DNA from: Sinorhizobium fredii USDA 257
GTDB taxonomy: Bacteria; Pseudomonadota; Alphaproteobacteria; Rhizobiales; Rhizobiaceae
Reading direction: 5' to 3'
DNA length: 64,000 bases
Assembly: GCF_000265205.3 (NCBI RefSeq)
Contig: NC_018000.1
Coordinates: 5,985,001 to 6,049,000 of the forward strand
The notes under the pieces were generated by a model. It saw only the letters and a list, made by a program, of their open reading frames with translations, ran no database searches and was not told where the DNA came from. Position 1 is the first letter of the stretch. Every line of letters starts with the position of its first letter. Below, piece by piece: positions 54,462-63,146 of the stretch. The position numbers were made by a program, and so were the translations under genes.

Positions 54462-55733
54462 TCACCGTATCAAAATCGCCCGGAAATCGTTGACATTCGT
54501 TCCGGTAGGCCCCGGCACGAAAAGGTCGTCGCTCGCGGCGAAGGCCGACCAGGCGTCGTGGCGGGCGAGATGGGCGCGCGGATCGGCTCCCGCCGCCCGC
54601 ATGCGGCCGACGCTTTTCCCATCGGCAAAGGCGCCGGCATTGTTCTCCGAGCCGTCGATGCCGTCCGTATCGGCGGCGAGCGCATCGATGCCGGTAACAC
54701 CATCGATGTCGAGCGCCAGCGACAAGAGGAATTCGCTGTTCCGTCCGCCCTTGCCGTAATCCTTGCCGGAAATCGTCACCGTCGTCTCGCCACCGGAAAG
54801 CAGCACGATTGGCTTGGTAAACGGTCGGCCGCGCAACGCCACTTCGCGGGCCAGTGCCGCATGCATGCGGCCGATGTCGCGTGCCTCGCCCTCGATCGCG
54901 TCCGACAGGATCATCGCCTCGATGCCGGACTCTCTGGCACGCGCGGCTGCAGCTTCCAGCGAGACGCTCGCCGAGGCGATCACATGAACTTCGTTGCCGG
55001 CAAAGGCTGGATCATCGGGACTCGGGGCGCGTGCAGCATCGGAGGAGAGATGCGCCATCACCCGCTCGGGCAGGATCATTGCGTAGCGCGCAACGATCTC
55101 GCGCGCCTCCTCGAGGCTCGACAAGTCCGGCACGGTCGGACCGGAGGCGACAAAGGCAGGATTGTCGCCCGGAACGTCGGAGACGACGAGGCTGACAACG
55201 CGCGCTGGCCAAGCCGCTAACGCGAGGCGCCCGCCCTTGATGCGCGAGACGTGCTTGCGCACCACGTTCATCGCCGAGATCGGCGCGCCGGACGCAAGCA
55301 ACGCCCTGTTGACGGCAACCTCGTCCTCGAGCGTCAGACCATTTGGCGGCGCTGGCAGGAGTGCCGAGCCGCCGCCGGAAATCAATGCCACCACGAGGTC
55401 GTCCTCCGTCAGCCCTTCGACCTGTTCGAGCAGTGCCGTGGAGGCGCCAAGCCCTGCCTCGTCCGGCACCGGATGGGCCGATTGCAGCACCTTGATGCGC
55501 TCGCAGTTCTCGACCGGCCCATGGCGCGCGACAACGATACCCTCGAGCGGTCCGCCCCAGAGCCGCTCGAAGGCGGCCGCCATCTGGCTTGCCGCCTTGC
55601 CGGCGCCGACGACGATCGTGCGGCCCTTCGGCCGCGTCGGCAGATGAGCGCGAATGGCGGCGTAAGGGTCGGCCGCAATGACGGCAGCTTCGAAAAGGGA
55701 AGTCAAAAAGCGGCGCGGCTCAATCGGTACCAT
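54462..55733 (-). CDS. Glycerate kinase (GckA/TtuD family)
   Basis: 423 residues from the ATG at 55733 (MVPIEPRRFLTSLFEAAV); the open extension upstream overlaps the Dabb gene in another frame. Family marks: VVGAGKAASQMAAAFERLWG, VVALISGGGSALLPAPPNGL, NVVRKHVSRIKGGRLA, LLSGGETTVTISGKDYGKGG and LAADTDGIDGSENNAGAF. It phosphorylates glycerate to 2-phosphoglycerate. It is the last gene of the nine-gene minus-strand operon, starting four bases after the Dabb gene, which ties the substrate imported upstream to glycerate or hydroxypyruvate/tartronate metabolism. Confidence 0.93.
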   Translation of the reverse strand: MVPIEPRRFLTSLFEAAVIAADPYAAIRAHLPTRPKGRTIVVGAGKAASQMAAAFERLWGGPLEGIVVARHGPVENCERIKVLQSAHPVPDEAGLGASTALLEQVEGLTEDDLVVALISGGGSALLPAPPNGLTLEDEVAVNRALLASGAPISAMNVVRKHVSRIKGGRLALAAWPARVVSLVVSDVPGDNPAFVASGPTVPDLSSLEEAREIVARYAMILPERVMAHLSSDAARAPSPDDPAFAGNEVHVIASASVSLEAAAARARESGIEAMILSDAIEGEARDIGRMHAALAREVALRGRPFTKPIVLLSGGETTVTISGKDYGKGGRNSEFLLSLALDIDGVTGIDALAADTDGIDGSENNAGAFADGKSVGRMRAAGADPRAHLARHDAWSAFAASDDLFVPGPTGTNVNDFRAILIR

Positions 55734-55737
55734 CGAA

Positions 55738-56055
55738 TCAATCCGGGATTTCGAGATCGTAGACGAAGACACCTTGTACGCCGCCATCCGCCGCCGCAAC
55801 GATTTTTCGACCAGTCTTTTGATGTTCCGGATCGCCGAGATAGGCGTCGCGGGCCTCGGCATCGGCAAAATCGACAATGAAGCCTTCGGCGTAGCCCTTG
55901 TCCATGCCTGTCTCCGGACTGATATTGGCGCCGACATGGATAGCCAGGAACCCCGAGAGGCGCTCCTTCAGGGCGGAAATCTCGGCGAAGATCGTCGCCT
56001 TTTCCGCCTCGCTCACCTCGGGGCGGAAGCGGATGAAAACGCAGTGGCGAATCAT
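55738..56055 (-). CDS. Dabb (stress-responsive alpha/beta barrel) domain protein
   Basis: 105 residues forming one Dabb domain: MIRHCVFIRFRPEVSEAEKA, LKERLSGFLAIHVGANISPE, GFIVDFADAEARDAYLGDPE, and HQKTGRKIVAAADGGVQGVF with the conserved histidine positions. These small dimeric proteins accompany many catabolic operons and some are cyclases or isomerases, but their activity is usually unknown. It lies between the GMC oxidoreductase (10 bp) and glycerate kinase (4 bp) genes and is probably co-translated. Confidence 0.9.
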   Translation of the reverse strand: MIRHCVFIRFRPEVSEAEKATIFAEISALKERLSGFLAIHVGANISPETGMDKGYAEGFIVDFADAEARDAYLGDPEHQKTGRKIVAAADGGVQGVFVYDLEIPD

Positions 56056-56064
56056 GTTTGCTCC

Positions 56065-57720
56065 TCAGCGAATATCGGCGCGGGCCCGCGGCCGCATGTC
56101 GTTGCGCTCGTGCTGGAACACCGCGGGCGGCAACGGTGGCAAGCCGCGGATGATATCCGCCCCCTTCTCGCCCATCATGATCGTCGGTCCGTTCGTATTG
56201 CAAGACGGCACCCGCGGCATCACCGAACTGTCGCAGACCCGCAAGCCCTCGAGGCCGCGAACCTTCAGGTCGAGATCGACGACCGCCATATGATCCGTGC
56301 CCATCTTGCAGGTACCGACCGGATGATGATCCGTCTTGGCATTGGCGCAGCCGTAGTCGAAGAGCTGCGCCTCGGTCTTGATATCCTTGCCCGGCAAACG
56401 TTCGGCCAGCACGAAGGGCTCGAGCGCCGGTTGTTGCATGATCTCGCGGGCGATCTGCAAGCCTTCGAGCGACATCTCTCGGTCATGCGGATCCTCCCAA
56501 TAGTTTGGGTCGATCAGCGGCGCGGCGGCCGGATCGGCCGAGGAAAGCCGAACCGTGCCGCGCGAACGCGGATGCAGATAGGCTGAGTTGAGCGTGACGC
56601 CGGCATTCTTGAGCCGCGCGACGCCCGCCTCGATACCCGAGCCGAGGCCGAGATGGAACTGGATATCCGGCGAGCGGGCATTCGGATCGGCATACCAGAA
56701 GCCGCCCGTCTCGAAGAGCGAGGAGGCGACCGGGCCGCTGCGGAAAAGCACGTATTGCAGCCCGGCCCAGAGCGTGCGGTGCAGCTTGGCGACGTTGTCA
56801 TAGGTGTGGTCGCCGGTGCATTCGGCAATCACGAAAAGGTCGAGATGGTCCTGGAGATTGCCGCCAACGCCGGGAAGATCGTGGCGGACCTCGACGCCGA
56901 CCGAGTGCAGGTGATCGGCCGGGCCGATGCCGGATTGCAGCAGCAGTTTCGGCGATCCGATGGCGCCGGAAGAGACTAGCACCTCCCGTTCGGCACGGAT
57001 CGTTTCGCTGCCCTTGGCGGTCACAACCTCCACGCCAACCGCCCGCCTGGCCTCGAGGACGATGCGGGCGACGCGGGCGCCGGTGCGCACCGTCAGATTC
57101 TTGCGATCCTTGATCGGCGAAAGGTAAGCGAGCGAGGCAGACGAGCGCCGGCGGTTGCGCTGGGTCAGCTGGTAGAAGCCGACGCCCGCCTGCTGCTTGC
57201 CATTGAAGTCGTGATTGTAGGGAATGCCAAGCTCCTGGCCGGCGCGGATATAGGCATCGCAGATCGGCAAGGCCGAGACTGGCATCGAGACGCCGAGCGG
57301 CCCGCCATAGGAATGATAGTCGTCGGCGAAGCGCTGGTTGTCCTCGGCCCGCTTGAAGTAGGGAAGCACGCTGCGATAGTCCCAGCCGGCGCAGCCGTCC
57401 TCGCTCGCCCAGAGGTCATAGTCGACGGCATTGCCGCGGGTGTAGAGCTGCGCGTTGATCGAGGAGCCGCCGCCGATCACCTTCGCCTGCGTATAGCGCA
57501 GCACCCTGCCCCTCATGTGCTTTTGCGGCACCGTCTGCCAGCCCCAGCTCGCCACGCCCTTGGTCATCTTGGCGAAGCCGGCCGGCATGCGGAACAGGGG
57601 GTTCCAATCGCCGCCGCCTGCCTCGAGCAGCAGCACCTTGACGGTCGGATCCTCGCTCAGCCGGTTGGCGAGCACGCAGCCGGCCGGGCCGGCACCGGTG
57701 ATGATGTAGTCGAATGCCAT
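56065..57720 (-). CDS. GMC-family FAD oxidoreductase (choline dehydrogenase-like)
   Basis: 551 residues from the ATG at 57720 (MAFDYIITGAGPAGCVLANR). The ADP-binding motif is GAGPAGCVLANRLSED, GMC signature 1 covers VIGGGSSINAQLYTRGN, signature 2 SSGAIGSPKLLLQSGIGP, and the C-terminal active site is DHHPVGTCKMG with the catalytic histidine. Members oxidise alcohol groups of choline, sugars or polyols. Here it follows the SDR gene by 92 bp, a gap that holds an 18-bp palindrome, and precedes the Dabb gene; a sugar or polyol substrate is more likely than choline. Confidence 0.93.
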   Translation of the reverse strand: MAFDYIITGAGPAGCVLANRLSEDPTVKVLLLEAGGGDWNPLFRMPAGFAKMTKGVASWGWQTVPQKHMRGRVLRYTQAKVIGGGSSINAQLYTRGNAVDYDLWASEDGCAGWDYRSVLPYFKRAEDNQRFADDYHSYGGPLGVSMPVSALPICDAYIRAGQELGIPYNHDFNGKQQAGVGFYQLTQRNRRRSSASLAYLSPIKDRKNLTVRTGARVARIVLEARRAVGVEVVTAKGSETIRAEREVLVSSGAIGSPKLLLQSGIGPADHLHSVGVEVRHDLPGVGGNLQDHLDLFVIAECTGDHTYDNVAKLHRTLWAGLQYVLFRSGPVASSLFETGGFWYADPNARSPDIQFHLGLGSGIEAGVARLKNAGVTLNSAYLHPRSRGTVRLSSADPAAAPLIDPNYWEDPHDREMSLEGLQIAREIMQQPALEPFVLAERLPGKDIKTEAQLFDYGCANAKTDHHPVGTCKMGTDHMAVVDLDLKVRGLEGLRVCDSSVMPRVPSCNTNGPTIMMGEKGADIIRGLPPLPPAVFQHERNDMRPRARADIR

Positions 57721-57742
57721 TCTCCGTTTCCTCCACCGCCTC

Positions 57743-57760
57743 ATTTGGAACGTTCCAAAT
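57743..57760. promoter_or_regulatory. Perfect 18-bp palindrome, candidate operator
   Basis: ATTTGGAACGTTCCAAAT is its own reverse complement. It lies 23 bp before the second GMC gene inside the operon, where it could act on an internal promoter. LacI- and TetR-type proteins bind sites of this kind. A related sequence (TTTGGACCGTTCCAGC) occurs at about 52092. Confidence 0.55.
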
Positions 57761-57812
57761 ACAAGGCGTAATAAATCCAACGGACGCCTCCGGCGAGGCA
57801 GTCCTTTCTGCT

Positions 57813-58586
57813 CTAAAGGCGGCTGATCGACAGGCCTCCGTCGGCCTGGATGACCGAGCCGGTGGCGAAGGCGAATTGGCCGTCGGCGAGGCCGGCGACG
57901 ATATTGCCGATATCCTCGGGCTCGCCCCACCGCCGCACCGGCACCAGCCCGCCCGCAATCAGCGCATCGTATTTGCCCGAGACCGTGGCGGTCATATCGG
58001 AACGAATGATGCCGGGCCGCACCTCGAAGACCGAGATCCCGGTTTCGGCGAGCCTGAGCGCTAGGCCCTGGCTGAAGGCGGCAAGGCCTGCCTTGCTCAT
58101 GCAGTAGTCGAGCCGTTCCGGCGAGGTCATCGCCGCCGAGACCGAGGTGATGTTGATGATCGAGCGCGGCGTGCTCGGCTTGATTGCGAGCATCGCCCTG
58201 ACGACGGCTTGCGTGAAGAAGACGGTACCGCGCAGGTTGATGCCGACGATCGTATCGAAGTTTCCCGGCTTCAGGTCGAGGAAATCGCCGCGCACGACGG
58301 AAGCGATGCCGGCATTGTTGACGAGGCAGTCGATCCGGCCGAAAGCGGCGATCACCGCATCGACAGTCGCCTGATGGCCCGAAAGGTCCGCAACGTCGGC
58401 CCTCAGAAAGATGGCGCGCGCGCCCAGCGCGCCGAGATCCGCAATGACCGGCGCGACGCCTTCCGCATCGCCGATTCCGGTGATGGCGATGTCGAAGCCG
58501 CCCGCCGCCAGTGCACGGGCGATGCCGAGGCCAATGCCGCGACGGCCGCCGGTGATGATCGCGACGGGGCGCGCCTTGTCCGTCAT
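57813..58586 (-). CDS. Short-chain dehydrogenase/reductase (3-ketoacyl-reductase-like)
   Basis: 257 residues from the ATG at 58586 (MTDKARPVAIITGGRRGIGL). Classical SDR: cofactor motif TGGRRGIGLGIARAL, structural CLVNNAGIASV, catalytic serine in NITSVSAAMTSPERLDYCMS and the YxxxK in YCMSKAG. The arginines after the first glycine motif suggest NADP(H). Its start overlaps the stop of the first GMC gene (ATGA), so the two are coupled; a joint oxidation of a sugar or polyol is a fair guess. Confidence 0.93.
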   Translation of the reverse strand: MTDKARPVAIITGGRRGIGLGIARALAAGGFDIAITGIGDAEGVAPVIADLGALGARAIFLRADVADLSGHQATVDAVIAAFGRIDCLVNNAGIASVVRGDFLDLKPGNFDTIVGINLRGTVFFTQAVVRAMLAIKPSTPRSIINITSVSAAMTSPERLDYCMSKAGLAAFSQGLALRLAETGISVFEVRPGIIRSDMTATVSGKYDALIAGGLVPVRRWGEPEDIGNIVAGLADGQFAFATGSVIQADGGLSISRL

Positions 58587-60103
58587 GACCGAAGATCCTC
58601 TTTGGTGATGTGATCGGCGACACGCAGCGCCTGGGCCGCGACCGTCAGGGCCGGATTGACCGCGGCAGAGGTCGGCAGGAAGCCGGCATCGACGACGAAG
58701 AGATTGGGATGATCGAAGGCGCGGCAATAGACGTCGAGCGGCGCCAGCGCCGGATCGCTGCCGATCCGGACCGTGCCGCACTGGTGCGACGGCGTCCGCT
58801 TGTCGAAGGCGCGTGCCAGCACCACCGGAAAGCCGGCCTGCTTCAGCACCCGCTTCAGCTTGGCGACGAGCTGCAGATGCGCCTGCCAGTTCGTCCGCAC
58901 CCATTTGAGCAGGATGCGCTCGCCGTCGACCATGACCCGGCTTTCCGGCGACGGCAGGTCCTCGCTCATGGCGTAGAAGTCGATGGCGCGGGAAGAAACC
59001 TGGCTCAGCAGCCATTCCGGCATCGACCGCATATTGGCCTTCAGGATCGCGCCGGAGACGCGGCCGAGGAGCTGGATATTGCCGAGCGGCGGCCCGCCCT
59101 CGCCGTCCGAGAGGTAGAAATCGTTGAGACCGAAGGTCTTCTGGTAGACGGAATCGTTGCGGTACCAGGGGCTGAGCGCAATCACCGCACTCGAATTGTG
59201 ATTCATGAAATTGCGGCCGACCTGGTCGGACCGGTTGGCGAGTCCGGCCGGGTTGCGGTCACCGGCCGAGCGCAGCAGCAGCACGGCCGATTGCACGGCG
59301 CCGGCCGAGAGGATGACGAGCTTCGGCGAGACGCTGTGCTCGATGCCGTCCTTGACATAGTGCACGGAGGAAATCGTCTTCCCATCCGGCGCCGTCGCCA
59401 GTCGGGTGACGCGCGAACCGATCTGCAGCCGCACATTCGGATATTCGAGCGCCGCCGTCAGCGCCGCGGTTTCGGCATCCATCTTTCCGTCGAAGCTGTT
59501 CGGATGCGCATCCCACGGTGTCTTTCCTTTGGCGAGCCAGCGGTCGATATCGATCCCGAGCGGCAACGAATAGGGATGCATTCCGATCGCTGCCAGGCGC
59601 TTCCGCACCTTGGCGATTGCCGGCTCGTCCGGCACCGGCTTGTGCGGATAGTCGCTGGAGTGAGCCGGTTCGGTGGGGTCGTCACCGAGTTTGCCGCGCA
59701 CCTGATAAAGCTCTTCCGCCTTGCCGTACCAGGGCTCGAGCTCCTCATAGGGAAACGGCCAGGCGGGCGACACGCCGTCGAGATGCCGCATCTCCTCGAA
59801 ATCCTCGCGGCGGTATCGGGTGAGCACAGCGCCGTAGAATTTCGAGTTGCCACCGACATTGTAATAGTTGCCGGGGTTGAAGCCGGCGCCGCCCGCCTCG
59901 TACCAGGTCTCCTTCGGCCGGAAATGGCCGCGCTGGAAGATCGCCCGCTGATCGCGGTTGACCGGCAAGTCCTCGATGTGACCGCCGGCCTCGAGGATGA
60001 GGATTTCGGCGCCCGAAGCGGCAAGTCCCGCCGCAACGGTGGCGCCGCCTACTCCCGATCCGACGATGACGATATCCGGCTGGCTCTGCATGCTCTGGCT
60101 CAT
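58583..60103 (-). CDS. GMC-family oxidoreductase (glucoside/fructose dehydrogenase-like)
   Basis: 506 residues with IVIVGSGVGGATVAAGLAAS at the start, an insert typical of the bacterial sugar-dehydrogenase branch (GGAGFNPGNYYNVGGNSKFY), KLVILSAGAVQSAVLLLRSA, and a C-terminal HQCGTVRIGSDP then VVDAGFLPTSAAVNPALTVA. This branch includes gluconate, fructose and 3-keto-glycoside-forming dehydrogenases. No signal peptide is visible. Its start overlaps the ABC ATPase stop and its stop overlaps the SDR start, so it belongs to the transporter operon. Confidence 0.92.
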   Translation of the reverse strand: MSQSMQSQPDIVIVGSGVGGATVAAGLAASGAEILILEAGGHIEDLPVNRDQRAIFQRGHFRPKETWYEAGGAGFNPGNYYNVGGNSKFYGAVLTRYRREDFEEMRHLDGVSPAWPFPYEELEPWYGKAEELYQVRGKLGDDPTEPAHSSDYPHKPVPDEPAIAKVRKRLAAIGMHPYSLPLGIDIDRWLAKGKTPWDAHPNSFDGKMDAETAALTAALEYPNVRLQIGSRVTRLATAPDGKTISSVHYVKDGIEHSVSPKLVILSAGAVQSAVLLLRSAGDRNPAGLANRSDQVGRNFMNHNSSAVIALSPWYRNDSVYQKTFGLNDFYLSDGEGGPPLGNIQLLGRVSGAILKANMRSMPEWLLSQVSSRAIDFYAMSEDLPSPESRVMVDGERILLKWVRTNWQAHLQLVAKLKRVLKQAGFPVVLARAFDKRTPSHQCGTVRIGSDPALAPLDVYCRAFDHPNLFVVDAGFLPTSAAVNPALTVAAQALRVADHITKEDLRS

Positions 60104-61212
60104 GCGATCCGCATCTGGCTCTCAGGGTCGAAGAACACTGCCTTGTCGAGATTGAAGGCGAGCCGCGACGTCTGGCCGGGCGCAATGCGGGCGTCGGCCC
60201 GGAGCCTTGCCACGATCTCCTTGCCGCCGAGCCGGGTGACCGCGAAGGTATCGGAGCCGGCCGGCTCGACCACCTCGATCAGGCAATCGCCCTCGGCGAC
60301 GAACTTCGCATTGCGGTCGGCACCGTCCGGGTCGGTCAGCGCCTCCGGGCGGATGCCGAAGACGACGTCCCGGCCGGCATAGGCGGAGAGCGCGCCGTTA
60401 TGCGGCACGGCAAGCCGCAAGGGCTCGGCATTCGGCCGCTCCAGCGTCACGGCGACGTCCCTGCCGGAGGTTTCGATACGGGCCTTCAACAGGTTCATCG
60501 CCGGCGATCCCATGAAGTCCGCAACGAACATATTGGCCGGATTGTTGTAGATCTCGGCCGGCGTGCCGAACTGCTGCAACACGCCATCCTTCAGGACGGC
60601 GATCTTGGTCGCGAGCGTCATCGCCTCGATCTGGTCGTGCGTCACATAGACGATCGTCGTCTTCATGCGATGGTGCAGGCGCTTGATTTCGGTGCGCATG
60701 TCGACGCGCAACTTGGCGTCAAGGTTCGACAGCGGCTCGTCGAAAAGGAAGAGCTTCGGGTCGCGCACAAGCGCCCGGCCCATGGCGACGCGCTGGCGCT
60801 GGCCGCCGGAAAGCTGGCCGGGCTTGCGCTCGAGCAGGTGGCCGATCTGCAGCATGTCGGCGACTTGGCGGATCGCCTTGTCGCGCTCCTCCTTCGGCAC
60901 GCCGCGGATTTCCATGCCGAAGGCGATGTTTCCGGCGACCGTCATGTTCGGGTAGAGCGCATAGGACTGGAACACCATGGCGATATCGCGCTTCGACGGG
61001 TGGAGCCCCGACACCGAGCGGCCATCGATCGCGATGTCGCCAGAGGTAATCGGCTCCAGCCCGGCGATCGTGTTCAGGAGGGTCGACTTGCCGCAGCCGG
61101 ACGGGCCGACGAGCACGAGGAAGCCACCCTGCTCGATCTCGATGTTGATGTCCTTCAGGATTTCGAGTGAGCCGTAGGATTTGCGCAGATTGCTGATTTT
61201 CAGGAATGACAT
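60100..61212 (-). CDS. Sugar ABC transporter ATP-binding protein (UgpC/MsmK type)
   Basis: 370 residues: Walker A GPSGCGKST, Q-loop VFQSYALYPNMTV, signature LSGGQRQRVAMGRALVRD, Walker B LFLFDEPLSNLDAKLR, H-loop YVTHDQIEA, then a C-terminal TOBE/OB regulatory region (GIRPEALTDPDGAD). This CUT1-type ATPase pairs with MalF/MalG-like permeases, here encoded just upstream with a four-base gap. Confidence 0.95.
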   Translation of the reverse strand: MSFLKISNLRKSYGSLEILKDINIEIEQGGFLVLVGPSGCGKSTLLNTIAGLEPITSGDIAIDGRSVSGLHPSKRDIAMVFQSYALYPNMTVAGNIAFGMEIRGVPKEERDKAIRQVADMLQIGHLLERKPGQLSGGQRQRVAMGRALVRDPKLFLFDEPLSNLDAKLRVDMRTEIKRLHHRMKTTIVYVTHDQIEAMTLATKIAVLKDGVLQQFGTPAEIYNNPANMFVADFMGSPAMNLLKARIETSGRDVAVTLERPNAEPLRLAVPHNGALSAYAGRDVVFGIRPEALTDPDGADRNAKFVAEGDCLIEVVEPAGSDTFAVTRLGGKEIVARLRADARIAPGQTSRLAFNLDKAVFFDPESQMRIA

Positions 61213-61216
61213 GGGC

Positions 61217-62098
61217 TTATCCTTTCACGGCGCCGGACATCAGCCCGCGGACGAAGTAGCGGCCGGACACGATGTAGACGATGAGCGTTGGCAGGGCGGC
61301 GAGGATCGCGCCCGCGAAGTGGACGTTGTATTCCTTGACCCCCGTCGACGAGCTCACCAGATTGTTGAGCGCCACCGTCATCGGCGTCGAATAGGGGCCG
61401 GAGAACGAGGCGCCAAACAGGAAATCGTTCCAGATATTGGTGAACTGCCAGATGACCGAGACGACGATGATCGGCCCGGAGGACGGCAGCATGATCCGCA
61501 GGAAAATCTGGAAGAAGCTCGCCCCGTCGATCTGCGCGGCGCGCACCAGTTCGGTCGGGAACGCCTCGTAATAGTTGCGGAAATAGAGCGTCGTGAAGCC
61601 GATGCCATACACCACATGGACGAGGATCAACCCCCAGATCGACCCCGCAATGCCGAGAATCCCGAGGATGCGCGCCATCGGGATCAGCACGATCTGGAAG
61701 GGGATGAAGCAGGAGAGCAGCAGCATGCCGAAGAAGATGTTGGCCCCAGGGAAGCGCCACTTCGTCAGCACGTAGCCGTTCAGCGCGCCGATGATCGTCG
61801 AGATCGCGACGGCCGGAACGACCATCAGGATCGAATTGATGAAGAAGGGACGAAGACCGGTCGGCTGCACGCCGATCTGCGCGGTCGACCAGGCCGATAG
61901 CCAGGGCTCGATGGTCCAGGTCTGCGGCAGGTTGAGCATGCCGCCTTGGCGGATTTCATCGAGAGGCTTCAGCGAGTTGACCAACATCACGTAGAGCGGC
62001 AGCAGCGAATAGAACGCGAACAGGATCAGCGCCACGTAGATCAGCGCCCGGGTCAGGCGATTGTGCGAGATGACGTTCTCTGGACTGGGAGCGCCCAT
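61217..62098 (-). CDS. Carbohydrate ABC transporter permease (MalG type)
   Basis: 293 residues, six membrane segments (RALIYVALILFAFYSLLPLY first). The EAA loop is EAFPTELVRAAQIDGASFFQ followed by IFLRIMLPSSGPI. It forms half of the sugar channel. Its ATG overlaps the stop of the MalF-type gene (ATGA). Confidence 0.95.
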   Translation of the reverse strand: MGAPSPENVISHNRLTRALIYVALILFAFYSLLPLYVMLVNSLKPLDEIRQGGMLNLPQTWTIEPWLSAWSTAQIGVQPTGLRPFFINSILMVVPAVAISTIIGALNGYVLTKWRFPGANIFFGMLLLSCFIPFQIVLIPMARILGILGIAGSIWGLILVHVVYGIGFTTLYFRNYYEAFPTELVRAAQIDGASFFQIFLRIMLPSSGPIIVVSVIWQFTNIWNDFLFGASFSGPYSTPMTVALNNLVSSSTGVKEYNVHFAGAILAALPTLIVYIVSGRYFVRGLMSGAVKG

Positions 62099-62976
62099 CA
62101 GCGTTTTCCTCCCCGGATTTCGGAATAGAGATAGGGAACGATGATCGAGAAGATCATCACCAGCATGATAATCGCCGACGAAGCACCGATCGCCATCTGG
62201 TTACGCGTGAAGGTGTAGGAATACATGAAGGTCGCCGGAAGCTCGGTCGCCTGCCCCGGCCCGCCGCCGGTCAAGGCGATGATCAGGTCGTAGGCCTTGA
62301 TGGCGAGGTGGGCGAGGACGACGAAGGCCGACAGGAAGACCGGCCGCATCAGCGGAATGATGATCCGCCGGTAGATGGTCGGCGTGGTCGCCCCGTCGAT
62401 CTGGGCGGCCTTGATGATCTCGTTGTCGACGCCGCGCAAGCCCGCCAGGAACATCGCCATGATGAAGCCGGTCGATTGCCAGACGGCGGCGATGACGACG
62501 CAATAGATCGCGTAGTTGCGGTCCTTGATCCAGTTGAAGGAGAAGCTCTCCCAGCCCCAGAGATGCATGGTGTTCTCGAGCCCGATACCGGGATCGAGGA
62601 ACCACTTCCACGCCGTCCCCGTGACGATGAAGGAAAGCGCCATCGGATAGAGATAGATCGGCCTCAGAAAGCCTTCGGCGCGGATCTTCTGGTCGAGCAG
62701 GATCGCCAGCCCCAGGCCAAGCACCGAGCAGATGACGATATAAAGCGTCGCGAAGATCGCCAGGTTGCTGACCGCCCGCCACCAGTGCGGCAGGGCCCAC
62801 AGCCTGCCGTAGTTCGAGAAACCCACGAAATTGTAGGACGGCAGCATCTTGCTGTCGGTCAGCGACAGGAAGCCCGTATAGACTATGAAGCCGTAGACGA
62901 ACACCAGAACTATGAGAAAGCTAGGGGCGAGCACGAGCTTGGGCAAAAGCTCCTGCAGCCGGGTGCGGCTATCCAT
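62098..62976 (-). CDS. Carbohydrate ABC transporter permease (MalF type)
   Basis: 292 residues from the ATG at 62976 (MDSRTRLQELLPKLVLAPSF); a GTG at 62988 is an alternative. Six membrane segments; EAA loop VDNEIIKAAQIDGATTPTIY then RRIIIPLMRPVFL. Partner of the MalG-type permease. The gap to the binding-protein gene upstream holds a long palindromic repeat. Confidence 0.94.
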   Translation of the reverse strand: MDSRTRLQELLPKLVLAPSFLIVLVFVYGFIVYTGFLSLTDSKMLPSYNFVGFSNYGRLWALPHWWRAVSNLAIFATLYIVICSVLGLGLAILLDQKIRAEGFLRPIYLYPMALSFIVTGTAWKWFLDPGIGLENTMHLWGWESFSFNWIKDRNYAIYCVVIAAVWQSTGFIMAMFLAGLRGVDNEIIKAAQIDGATTPTIYRRIIIPLMRPVFLSAFVVLAHLAIKAYDLIIALTGGGPGQATELPATFMYSYTFTRNQMAIGASSAIIMLVMIFSIIVPYLYSEIRGGKR

Positions 62977-63010
62977 GTTTGTTACCACCGTATCGTTTCG
63001 TTTGGAGGGT

Positions 63011-63127
63011 CCTGCCCCTCATCCGCCTACCGGCACCTTCTCCCCGCACTTGGGGGAGAAGACGCGTGCCGAAGCGCCTCCGTCCCCTCTCCGCGCGAGC
63101 GGGGAGAGGGGACGGGTGAGGGGCTTA
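63011..63127. repeat. Two-hairpin palindromic repeat, copy 10, inside the sugar transporter operon
   Basis: Outer arms CCCCTCATCCGCCT and GGACGGGTGAGGGG enclose two hairpins: CTTCTCCCCGCACTTGGGGG with AGAAG, and CCCCTCTCCGCGCGAGCGGG followed by GAGAGGGG. This form is common between genes in rhizobia. Between a binding-protein gene and its permease gene it probably stabilises the upstream message, giving more binding protein than permease. Confidence 0.8.
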
Positions 63128-63146
63128 TCACCCCCTTTTCCGTCGC

